From Deltaproteobacteria bacterium (GTDB lineage Bacteria; Myxococcota_A; Polyangia; Haliangiales; SHYZ01), in assembly GCA_016210055.1 (NCBI GenBank), contig JACQUZ010000176.1:1-48415 (forward strand): a stretch of 48,415 nucleotides of DNA. Reading direction: 5' to 3'. The notes under the pieces are model-generated. The model was not told the origin of the DNA. It saw only the letters and a program-made list of their open reading frames with translations, and made no database searches. Both the position numbers and the translations under genes were made by a program. Below, one piece after another: positions 24,750 to 32,824 of the stretch (within the stretch, counting starts at the first letter, position 1; each line of letters begins with the position of its first letter).

Positions 24750-26429
24750 ATGGCGCACCAGTACATTTTCACGATGAAAGACCTGCGCAGGATTCACCCT
24801 CCAAACAAGGAGGTCCTGCGCGGGATATGGTTGTCCTTTTATCCCGGTGCCAAGATCGGCGTCCTCGGCAACAACGGCGCCGGCAAGAGCACCCTCCTCC
24901 GCATCATGGCGGGGGTAGACACCGAGTTCCTTGGCGAAGCCAAGCCTGCCGACGGTACCAAGATCGGCTACCTTCCCCAAGAGCCCCAGCTCGATTCCTC
25001 CAAGGACGTCAAGGGGAATGTCGAAGAGGGAGTCCGGGGAATCAAGGGCCTCCTGCGCCGCTTCGACGAGATCAACGCCAAGTTCGCCGAGGAGCTTTCC
25101 CCCGACGAACTGGACAAGGTCCTTGCCGAGCAGGCAAAGGTCCAAGACGCGATTGATGCGGTGAACGGCTGGGAGCTCGACCGGACCCTCGAGATAGCCA
25201 TGGACGCCTTGAGGCTCCCGCCGCCCGACGCCGACGTGACCAACCTTTCGGGTGGCGAAAAACGGCGCGTGGCCTTGTGTCGCTTGCTCCTCGAGCAGCC
25301 CGACCTGCTTCTCCTCGACGAGCCGACGAACCACCTCGACGCGGAGTCGGTGGCGTGGCTCGAGCAGCACCTCGCCAAGTTCCCCGGCACCGTGGTGGCC
25401 ATTACCCACGACCGCTACTTCCTGGACAACGTGGCAGGGTGGATCCTCGAGCTCGACCGGGGAGCCGGTATCCCGTGGCAAGGGAACTACTCCTCCTGGC
25501 TCGAGCAAAAGCAAAAGCGGCTCGAGATGGAAGAGAAGCAGGAGAAGGCGCGGCAGCGCACCCTCGCTCGCGAGCTCGAGTGGGTGCGCATGTCCCCTCG
25601 GGCCAGGCAGGCCAAGAGCAAGGCGCGCCTTGCGGCGTACGAGGCGCTCCTCGTCGAGGAGGCCGAGAAGCGGGATGAGCCCGTCGAGATTCAGATCCCG
25701 CCCGGGCCCAAGCTCGGCGACATCGTTATCGAGGCCGATCACCTGAGCAAGGGGTATGGAGACCGGCTTCTCATTGAGGATCTGTCCTTCAAGCTTCCAC
25801 GCGGAGGCATTGTCGGCGTCATCGGCGCCAACGGAGCTGGAAAGACGACCCTGTTCCGCATGATTACCGGGCAGGAAAAGCCCGACGGCGGCTCGCTCCG
25901 CCTCGGGGAAACCGTGCAGCTCTCCTACGTGGACCAAAGCCGCGACACGCTTAGCCCGACGAAGACCGTGTGGGAGGAGATCTCTGGAGGTGCTGAGGTC
26001 CTCGAGATCGGCAAGCGACGTGTGAACTCGCGGGCCTACGTGTCGAGCTTCAACTTCAAGGGCTCGGACCAGCAGAAGAAGGTGAAAGACCTATCGGGAG
26101 GCGAGCGGAACCGCGTGCACCTGGCGACGCTCCTCAAGAGCGGTGGGAACGTGCTGCTCCTCGACGAGCCAACCAACGACCTGGACGTCGACACCCTGCG
26201 GGCCCTCGAGGAAGCGCTCCTCAACTTTGCCGGGTGCGCGGTGGTCATCTCGCACGATCGGTGGTTCCTGGACCGCATCGCCACGCACATGCTTGCCTTT
26301 GAAGGGGACAGCAAGGCCACGTGGTTCGAGGGGAACTACCAGGAGTACGAGGCGTGGCGCAAGAAGCAGCTCGGTGCCGACGCCGACCAGCCCCATCGCA
26401 TCCGTTACAAGAAGCTGGTGCACGACTGA
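24750..26429 (+). CDS. ettA: Energy-dependent translational throttle protein EttA (ABC-F ATPase)
   Basis: ABC-F protein that binds the ribosomal E site and gates the first peptide bond according to ATP/ADP. 559 residues against about 555 in E. coli. Two ABC domains: Walker A GNNGAGKST (40-48) and GANGAGKTT; signatures LSGGEKRR and LSGGERNR; Walker B LLLLDEPTNHLDAES and VLLLDEPTNDLD. The linker with E-L-E-W-V-R-M-S-P-R-A-R-Q-A-K-S-K-A-R is the P-site tRNA-interaction motif. C-terminus RIRYKKLVHD. The hrpB frame overlaps its stop. Confidence 0.97.
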   Translation: MAHQYIFTMKDLRRIHPPNKEVLRGIWLSFYPGAKIGVLGNNGAGKSTLLRIMAGVDTEFLGEAKPADGTKIGYLPQEPQLDSSKDVKGNVEEGVRGIKGLLRRFDEINAKFAEELSPDELDKVLAEQAKVQDAIDAVNGWELDRTLEIAMDALRLPPPDADVTNLSGGEKRRVALCRLLLEQPDLLLLDEPTNHLDAESVAWLEQHLAKFPGTVVAITHDRYFLDNVAGWILELDRGAGIPWQGNYSSWLEQKQKRLEMEEKQEKARQRTLARELEWVRMSPRARQAKSKARLAAYEALLVEEAEKRDEPVEIQIPPGPKLGDIVIEADHLSKGYGDRLLIEDLSFKLPRGGIVGVIGANGAGKTTLFRMITGQEKPDGGSLRLGETVQLSYVDQSRDTLSPTKTVWEEISGGAEVLEIGKRRVNSRAYVSSFNFKGSDQQKKVKDLSGGERNRVHLATLLKSGGNVLLLDEPTNDLDVDTLRALEEALLNFAGCAVVISHDRWFLDRIATHMLAFEGDSKATWFEGNYQEYEAWRKKQLGADADQPHRIRYKKLVHD

Positions 26430-28903
26430 TCTCCCTCCCGATCGATCCACTCCTTCCCACAATTGCTGACGCCCTGCGCCGCGGGGAGAACCTCGTTCTC
26501 GAGGCCCCGCCAGGCGCTGGGAAGACCACGCGTGTCCCGCCCGCGATCCTCGACGTCGTCCGCGGCGACGTAATCGTCTTGTGCCCACGCCGGCTGCCCG
26601 CCCGGCTGGCTGCCCACCGCGTGGCCGAGGAGCGAGGAGAGGCTCTCGGCGAAACCGTCGGGTACCAGGTCCGCTTTGAAGAGGTCTCCGGGCCACGCAC
26701 CCGCCTCCGCTTCATCACCGAGGGGATCCTTACCAGGCGCTTGCTCAAGGACCCTCTCCTTGCGGGCGTCGGCGCGGTGATTCTCGACGAATTCCACGAG
26801 CGGCACCTGCACGCCGACCTCTGCTTGGCGCTCCTTCGTCGCTTGCAGAAGTCGGAGCGAAAAGATCTACGTCTCCTCGTCATGTCGGCGACGCTCGACG
26901 GCGCGCAGGTGGCTCGCTTCCTCGAGTGCCAATCCTTGCGCTCGGAAGGACGCATGTTTGACGTGGCCGTCGAGCATGCCGAATTTCCCGACGAGCGGCC
27001 CCTGGAAAAACAGGTAACGAGCGCCCTGCGAAAGCTCCTCGCAGAAGGGCTTGACGGCGACGTGCTGGTGTTCCTTCCGGGGTTGGCGGAAATCCGTCGG
27101 TGTGGCGAGACCTGCGCGGAAGTCGCCGAGGCGCACGACCTGGTCCTCGTGACCCTTCACGGAGATCTCCCCTTGGCGGAGCAGGACCGTGCCATCCGCC
27201 CCGCAACCAAGCGCAAGGTGATCCTGTCGACGAACGTGGCCGAGACGTCGGTCACCATTGAAGGAGTCACCGCTGTTATCGACAGTGGCCTCGCCCGAGT
27301 GGCGAGCCATTCTCCGTGGACTGGCGTAAGGACCCTCCGCCTGTCCCGCGTGAGCCGGGCCTCGGCGGCACAACGTGCGGGGCGCGCCGGCCGCATGCGC
27401 CCTGGGCGTTGCGTGCGGCTCTACACCCGGCATGATCACGACACGCGGGCCCAGTACGAGCGGCCAGAGATCGCGCGGCTGGACCTTTCCGAGGCCATCC
27501 TGTCGCTCCGTGGCCTGGGCGTCGCAAGTCCCATGGAGCTCGAGTGGCTGGAACCACCGCCCGCCGCTGCGGTCGCCTCTTCCGAGGCGCTGCTCCTTCG
27601 CCTGGGGGCCGTGGATGCGGCTGGCAAGCTGACGTGCGTGGGCGAGCACATGCTCCGCTTTCCTGTTCATCCGCGTCTAGCCCGCATGATTGCCTTTGCC
27701 GAGGAACGGGGCGTAGCAGAAGATGCTTGCGCGCTCGCCGCCATCCTCAGTGAGCGCCCCTCCCTTGCCCGTGCGACCGAACCCGCGCTCTCGTTGGACG
27801 TGCTGGATGCACTCGAGTGTTTCCGCGACGCAGGGCGCGTGGCGAGCGTGGACCGCACGCGTCGCCAGCTCGTCGGCATGTGCCGCTCACGCAGCCTGGG
27901 TGCTGGTGCCAAGGGCACCGATGAAGCCATCCGCATGGCCATCCTAACCGGATTCCCCGATCGGGTCGCCAGGCGCAGGCGGGCCGATGCGTCGCAGCTC
28001 GTCCTTTGCAGCGGCGGTGAGGTCGAGGCCGCCGTAGGCTCCCTTGGCGCCGAGGCTCAGCTCGTCGTGGTGGTAGACGCCGAGGAGCGGCGGACCGGCA
28101 CCTCCACCCCTCGCACGATCGCCCGGTACATGAGCCCCATCTCTGCCGATTGGCTTCTCGACCTGTTTCCAAGCCTCCTCCGTGAGACGAAGGAGCCGAC
28201 CTGGAACCCCTCGGCTGAGCGCGTGGAAATCGTGTCCCGTCTCCTCTACGACGGGCTCGTCCTCGATGAGACGCGGCGCCCTCCGACGGAGGATGAGCGC
28301 GCAGAAGCATCCCAAGTCCTCACGGCCGAAGCCCTCGCCGCAGGTCCGGGGGTTTTTGGTACCCAGCCAGGCGACGAGGCGCTCGCTAGGTGGTCTGCCC
28401 GCGTGGCTTTCGTGGCGGATATCTACCCCGAGGCGGCCATTGCGCCGCCTGAACCCGATGTCGTCAACGAAGCAATCCGCATGGCCTGTCGGGGTCGTGT
28501 CTCTCTTGCAGAGCTACGCCGCGAATCGCTCCTCGACTCCCTTCGATCGATGCTTTCGTCCGAGCACATCCGCCTCATCGAGCAGGCAGCTCCAGAGCGG
28601 GTCACGCTGCGAGGGGGACGGAGCGTGCGCGTCGAGTACGAGCGCGGGAAGCCACCATGGATCGCCTCGCGCCTGCAGGATTTTTTCAGCATGGACAAAA
28701 CGCCTTCCATTGCGGCGGGGCGGTTTCCTCTCGTGCTCCACCTCCTCGCGCCGAATCAGCGAGCGGTTCAGGTGACCACCGACTTGGCTGGCTTCTGGGA
28801 AAAGCACTACCCTTCCGTTCGCAAGGAGCTCGCCCGAAGGTACCCAAGACACTCGTGGCCAGACGACCCAAGGCATGCTGCACCCCCTGCGAAGGGAAAG
28901 TAG
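26426..28903 (+). CDS. hrpB: ATP-dependent RNA helicase HrpB (DEAH family)
   Basis: DExH helicase of unknown physiological role in bacteria. About 825 residues, standard HrpB length. Motif I PPGAGKTT near residue 30, motif II DEFHERH, motif III SATLDG, helicase-C motifs STNVAETSVTIEG and QRAGRAGRMRPG, followed by the HA2/HrpB C-terminal region (SAERVEIVSRLLYDG, FPLVLHLLAPNQRAVQVTTDLAGFW). The start is uncertain: the frame is open upstream into ettA, and the CTG at 26426 overlapping the ettA stop (CTGA) gives the expected N-terminus; no ATG, GTG or TTG lies at the right place. 250 bases without a gene follow to 29153, where I see nothing beyond a ribosome site. Confidence 0.92.
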   Translation: MISLPIDPLLPTIADALRRGENLVLEAPPGAGKTTRVPPAILDVVRGDVIVLCPRRLPARLAAHRVAEERGEALGETVGYQVRFEEVSGPRTRLRFITEGILTRRLLKDPLLAGVGAVILDEFHERHLHADLCLALLRRLQKSERKDLRLLVMSATLDGAQVARFLECQSLRSEGRMFDVAVEHAEFPDERPLEKQVTSALRKLLAEGLDGDVLVFLPGLAEIRRCGETCAEVAEAHDLVLVTLHGDLPLAEQDRAIRPATKRKVILSTNVAETSVTIEGVTAVIDSGLARVASHSPWTGVRTLRLSRVSRASAAQRAGRAGRMRPGRCVRLYTRHDHDTRAQYERPEIARLDLSEAILSLRGLGVASPMELEWLEPPPAAAVASSEALLLRLGAVDAAGKLTCVGEHMLRFPVHPRLARMIAFAEERGVAEDACALAAILSERPSLARATEPALSLDVLDALECFRDAGRVASVDRTRRQLVGMCRSRSLGAGAKGTDEAIRMAILTGFPDRVARRRRADASQLVLCSGGEVEAAVGSLGAEAQLVVVVDAEERRTGTSTPRTIARYMSPISADWLLDLFPSLLRETKEPTWNPSAERVEIVSRLLYDGLVLDETRRPPTEDERAEASQVLTAEALAAGPGVFGTQPGDEALARWSARVAFVADIYPEAAIAPPEPDVVNEAIRMACRGRVSLAELRRESLLDSLRSMLSSEHIRLIEQAAPERVTLRGGRSVRVEYERGKPPWIASRLQDFFSMDKTPSIAAGRFPLVLHLLAPNQRAVQVTTDLAGFWEKHYPSVRKELARRYPRHSWPDDPRHAAPPAKGK

Positions 28904-29153
28904 CCGGCGTCACGCCTTGCCACTGCGACAGTTTCACACTCCGCGCGACACCTGGTTTCAGCAGGTTAATCACATCGAGAAGACGGCATATCACGTGCAC
29001 CGCGCGGCGCCGGAGGCACCATCCGTGGCGCTTGGGCGCGCGATTCATCGGCTTCGCTGCAGGTTCCTTAGGTCGCCAAGTTCTTCGTTTCAATAAGTGA
29101 CCCACGCCTCCTCCGCGTGCCCCAACGCCGACCACCCAAGGAAGGAACTCGTC

Positions 29154-31031
29154 ATGCGCGCTAGATTTGGGACCGTTTTGCTCGCACTGGGTACCGCTGC
29201 TGGATGCGCCATTGAGTCGCCGAGCAGCCCTGAAGTCGCCAGCGAGGCACAGGCCCTTGGCCAGCCGTGCACCGCCGACAGCCAGTGCGCCTCATGGGAG
29301 TACTGCTCGATTCCTCAATGCCTCACTCCCCCCTGTTCATCCACGGGCATGTGTAGCCCCCGGTTCAATTTTCAAGAGAGCCCAGGCGTCACCGTCCCCG
29401 ACAACCAGCCAACCGGGATTACGCGAACGTTCAACGTTGGTTACCCGAGCGCCACGGTCGCGAGCCTGAGCGTGCTGGTTCGCATCACGCATAGCTATCG
29501 AGGGGATCTCAAGGTCGTCCTCCGCTCGCCAAGCGGCACTTTGCTCACGCTCGCGAGCCCCAGCGACGACGCCACCGACAACCTTGTTATCGACACCGTC
29601 CCGACGGCATTCAACGGCGAGGCTGCGACGGGAAATTGGACGCTCAACGTCTCGGACAACTACGCCGAAGACGTGGGAACCCTCGACGCGTGGCGTCTCG
29701 TCTTCACCTACGCGCAAGCGCCCCAGCCACAGTCATTGACCGACGTGTGGGCCCAGGTGCCGGTGAGCGGTATCGAATCGACCCATCCGTACAAAAATTA
29801 CACGAGCCAGACCTTTGACATTCGCCCGTACCTCGGTGGAGCGACCAAGATCAAGGTCCATTTCACGCGCATCGACACCGAGTCGGGGTACGACTTCGTC
29901 GACATCCTCAATGGCGCGACAGGTGGGCGCCTGCAGCGGATTAGCGGCAGCTATGTCGACGTGACGAGCCGGGAGCTCACCACCAACAACCTTAGGATCC
30001 GTTTCACCAGCGACGAGATTTACACGGGCTGGGGCTTCCAAGCGGATCGGATCGACGTGTTCGGCGCTGGGTGCCTCGAGGACAACGATTGCCCGACTGG
30101 CTACCACTGCCCGGTCACTCGGATCTGTGTTCGTGCTCCCTGCTTCCAGGTGTGCGAGCCCGTCAAGACAAGCGGCCAAGAAGGCGACCCTTGCACGGCG
30201 AGCACTGACTGCGAGGAGACCCTCTACTGCCAAGGGGGAACATGCCGCAAGGATGGCTCGTGCAGCACGACCGCGGACTGCAGCGCCAGTGGAAATGACT
30301 GGGTGCACATCATGTGCGTCGGCTCTGCCGCGTGCTCGGCAGGATCCTGTGCCTGGAACTGCAGCACGCCGACCTGCGACGAGGGAGCCACTCGTAACGA
30401 CGGATGCAACACCTGCACGTGTCGCGATGGGCAGTGGCTGTGCACCGAGCGTGCATGCCTCGGTACCGAGGGCTCGGCGTGCGGCGGGACAACGTCCATT
30501 AGCTGCGCCAGCGGCCTCACGTGTGATTACGGCCGAACCGATTCGACCAACGCATGCATGAACCCAGAGCGTGCAGGCACCTGCGTCCGAACCCCGGACA
30601 CGTGTGCAACGGTCATCGCCCCGGCATGCGCCTGCAACGGCCAGACCTTCGACAACGACTGCCGGCGCATCGGGCTCGTTCCATTCGCGAAGGACGGTCC
30701 GTGCACCCTGGACCTCGCCATTCCCGACAACAACGCCACGGGCGTGACTGCCCAGCTCAATGCCGTGGGTCACGCCGCAAGCCGCTCGGCTCGCGTTCAG
30801 CTCAAGGTCGCTCACCCGTACCGAGGAGACCTCATCGTCACCCTCACTCCTCCAGGCGGCGCAAGCCAAGTACTCACAAGCCGCAGCGGCGGCTCGCTCG
30901 ACGACTTCACGTACGACCGGGTCGTTGACACTGGCACCACAGACAGCCGCGGAACCTGGACCGTGACGGTCTCCGACCGCGCCGCGGCCGACGTCGGCAA
31001 GATCACGTTCTTCAACGTCACGCCGCAGTAG
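29154..31031 (+). CDS. Multidomain secreted lipoprotein: P-domain, CUB-like, Cys-rich, Kazal-like, P-domain
   Basis: 625 residues. Signal MRARFGTVLLALGTAAGC (Cys18 lipidated). Domain order: short Cys module (about 37-63); proprotein-convertase P-like domain (about 70-190; ITRTFNVG, ITHSYRGDLKVVLRSPSG, GNWTLNVSDN); CUB-like domain (about 200-300; DSG-type SGYDFVDILNG, LRIRFTSDE); several Cys modules (CLEDNDCPTGYHC, CTASTDCEETLYC, CDEGATRNDGCNTCTC); a Kazal-like stretch (CACNGQTFDNDC); and a second P-like domain at the C-terminus (VAHPYRGDLIVTLTPPGG, GTWTVTVSD). P-domains usually follow subtilisin-type proteases, but no catalytic domain is present, so this looks like an adhesion or matrix protein. 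GGAAGGA precedes ATG 29154. Confidence 0.82.
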   Translation: MRARFGTVLLALGTAAGCAIESPSSPEVASEAQALGQPCTADSQCASWEYCSIPQCLTPPCSSTGMCSPRFNFQESPGVTVPDNQPTGITRTFNVGYPSATVASLSVLVRITHSYRGDLKVVLRSPSGTLLTLASPSDDATDNLVIDTVPTAFNGEAATGNWTLNVSDNYAEDVGTLDAWRLVFTYAQAPQPQSLTDVWAQVPVSGIESTHPYKNYTSQTFDIRPYLGGATKIKVHFTRIDTESGYDFVDILNGATGGRLQRISGSYVDVTSRELTTNNLRIRFTSDEIYTGWGFQADRIDVFGAGCLEDNDCPTGYHCPVTRICVRAPCFQVCEPVKTSGQEGDPCTASTDCEETLYCQGGTCRKDGSCSTTADCSASGNDWVHIMCVGSAACSAGSCAWNCSTPTCDEGATRNDGCNTCTCRDGQWLCTERACLGTEGSACGGTTSISCASGLTCDYGRTDSTNACMNPERAGTCVRTPDTCATVIAPACACNGQTFDNDCRRIGLVPFAKDGPCTLDLAIPDNNATGVTAQLNAVGHAASRSARVQLKVAHPYRGDLIVTLTPPGGASQVLTSRSGGSLDDFTYDRVVDTGTTDSRGTWTVTVSDRAAADVGKITFFNVTPQ

Positions 31032-31051
31032 GTCCTCGCCAGCCCATCTTG

Positions 31052-31087
31052 GGCCCCGCATGGGGGCCACCGCCCCAACTCGGGGCG
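31052..31087 (+). terminator. Two consecutive GC hairpins after the P-domain gene
   Basis: GGCCCC (31052-31057) with GGGGCC (31063-31068), then CGCCCC (31071-31076) with GGGGCG (31082-31087), 21 bases after the stop. No T-run, so terminator function is inferred from position. The rest of the gap to 31230 holds a T7 tract at about 31195-31203 but no further clear signal. Confidence 0.4.
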
Positions 31088-31229
31088 CGTTGTGACCGCC
31101 CTAAACCCCATCGCCAAGTCAGCGAGCTCACCGTTCCCAGTGCTTTCGCCTGACTGTGCCGACTGAAGGCCCAAGTCGCCTTGGCACTTCACTTGCTTTT
31201 TTTCTCCGCGACCCACGAGAGGAGTGCTC

Positions 31230-32024
31230 ATGGACATGAAGAACAAGGCAACCTCATGGTCTGCCGCGATGGCATTCTGCTGCATGGCGCTCGCAGGTTG
31301 CGCCCAAGAAGACGAGTGGGTTGATGAGGGAACCGTGGATCAGGCTAAGGCAGCTGGTACGTCCACGTGCACGTACGGTGACGGCCTGTACTGCGGCGCA
31401 AACGGGGTGCCAGGTGATCCGAACACGTTGTACTCGTGCATTCGCGGGCGGGTGACTGTCGAAGAGGTGTGTGCGGGTGGCTGCCAGGCCATGCCGCCCG
31501 GAGTCAACGACGTCTGCGTGACCGGCAACGTTGAGAAGGCATTGGACTACGCAATGCAGCTCGTCGGTGGGCCGTACGTGTGGTGGACGAGTGGTCCACT
31601 AGGTGATGGACCACCAGCCTGGGCTAAGGACGCCAAGGTCCCCGAGGCTAGCCATGCGCGCTCGAAAGGCATGTTCTGCGCGGGTCTGACCAACCTCATG
31701 CTCCGGAAGGTGGGCAAGGAGATCCCCCACGCACCTGGAGCATTCGGTGGCACCGTCGCCTACGGGCTGTATTACAAGAAGGTCGCCAAGAAATTCGACG
31801 CCAACGCCTCCTATCCTGCCGGCACTCTAGTCGGTCGTTACTTCCGTAGTGTGAAAGACCAGGGACACGTGGCGGTCGTCTTGGGCGATGGCAGGGTTCT
31901 CGAGTCCAACTCCAACAGATTCGGATCACCCTACCCAGGCGTCAACACAAGCAAGCGGCTTAAGAACTGGCGCCCAAGCTACTACGAGTACGCGGTCCTG
32001 CCCGAGGATTGGCTCGGAAAGTGA
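31230..32024 (+). CDS. NlpC/P60-like (cysteine amidase/peptidase) lipoprotein
   Basis: 264 residues. Signal with lipobox LAGC (Cys24). After a short Cys-containing linker (TCTYGDGLYCGANG, SCIRGRVTVEEVCAGGC), the C-terminal half (about 100-262) has NlpC/P60/CHAP-like features: A-L-D-Y-A-M-Q-L-V-G-G-P-Y-V-W, the likely nucleophile in GMFCAGLTNLML, and the His in DQGHVAVVLGDGRVLESN, in the order Cys then His. Such enzymes cut peptidoglycan stem peptides. GAGAGGAG precedes ATG 31230. The unusual G-P-Y-V-W-W-T-S-G-P-L-G insert leaves exact substrate open; CHAP-like assignment is the alternative. Confidence 0.75.
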   Translation: MDMKNKATSWSAAMAFCCMALAGCAQEDEWVDEGTVDQAKAAGTSTCTYGDGLYCGANGVPGDPNTLYSCIRGRVTVEEVCAGGCQAMPPGVNDVCVTGNVEKALDYAMQLVGGPYVWWTSGPLGDGPPAWAKDAKVPEASHARSKGMFCAGLTNLMLRKVGKEIPHAPGAFGGTVAYGLYYKKVAKKFDANASYPAGTLVGRYFRSVKDQGHVAVVLGDGRVLESNSNRFGSPYPGVNTSKRLKNWRPSYYEYAVLPEDWLGK

Positions 32025-32062
32025 GAGAAGCGCTATGCTCCTCAACCAAGCAAGGAGGAGCC

Positions 32063-32815
32063 ATGCAGCTCGTCACGTTCGAGAAATCCGACAGCGTCGC
32101 CGTCGTCACCATCTGCCGGCCACAAGTTCGCAATGCGGTCGACCGCGCCACGGCTGAGGCCCTCTCGGAGGCCTTCCGTGCCTTCGATCAAGACGAAACG
32201 CTAAAGGTAACCGTCCTCACCGGAGCGGGTGGGCAATTCTGCGCCGGCGCCGACCTAAAGGCCATGGCTAGCGGCCATCCCAACCGTGTAGCACCCGACG
32301 GGGATGGTCCAATGGGCCCGACCCGAATGCTGCTCGGAAAGCCCGTCCTTGCGGCCATAGAAGGCCATGCCGTGGCGGGAGGACTCGAGCTGGCCGCCTG
32401 GTGTGACCTCCGAATCGCGGCCCGCGACGCGATCCTAGGGGTCTACTGCCGCCGCTGGGGCGTCCCGCTCATCGACGGCGGCACGGTGCGGCTCTCCCGG
32501 CTCATCGGCCATAGCCATGCGCTAGACCTCATCCTCACCGGCCGCGGCGTGACTGGAGAGGAGGCGTACCGGATGGGCCTGGTCAACCGTGTCGTCGAGC
32601 CCGGCCACGCCCTTGAAGCGGCCGTCACGCTTGCGCGCGAGCTGAGCCAGCTTCCCCAGCGGTGCCTGCGCTCGGATAGACTATCTGCCTACGAACAATG
32701 GGAGCTCCCCATGGACGAAGCCCTCAAGAACGAGCTTCGGCGCGGGATGGAAGCGCTCACGTCTGGGGAAAGCGCGACTGGGGTGCAGCGGTTTGCGACG
32801 ACGAGGAAGTCCTAA
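32063..32815 (+). CDS. Enoyl-CoA hydratase/isomerase (crotonase) family protein
   Basis: 250-residue crotonase. Oxyanion-hole segments AGGQFCAGADLKAM and EGHAVAGGLELAAWCDLR are present, the second containing the first catalytic Glu. The segment that normally carries the second Glu reads Y-C-R-R-W-G-V-P-L-I-D-G-G-T, a subfamily pattern without that Glu, so isomerase or another crotonase activity is possible. AAGGAGG precedes ATG 32063, and TATGCT at 32034 is a plausible -10. It converges on the acyl-CoA dehydrogenase with 9 bases between the stops. Confidence 0.9.
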   Translation: MQLVTFEKSDSVAVVTICRPQVRNAVDRATAEALSEAFRAFDQDETLKVTVLTGAGGQFCAGADLKAMASGHPNRVAPDGDGPMGPTRMLLGKPVLAAIEGHAVAGGLELAAWCDLRIAARDAILGVYCRRWGVPLIDGGTVRLSRLIGHSHALDLILTGRGVTGEEAYRMGLVNRVVEPGHALEAAVTLARELSQLPQRCLRSDRLSAYEQWELPMDEALKNELRRGMEALTSGESATGVQRFATTRKS

Positions 32816-32824
32816 ACTACCGTG

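Noticed and set aside
24717..25937. 406-codon antisense frame opposite ettA.
   Set aside because: Antisense shadow of a clear ABC-F gene.
31172..31203. Terminator from CCAAG/CTTGG hairpin plus T7 tract before the NlpC/P60 gene.
   Set aside because: The T-run is separated from the weak 5-bp stem by about 12 bases, too far for a normal intrinsic terminator.
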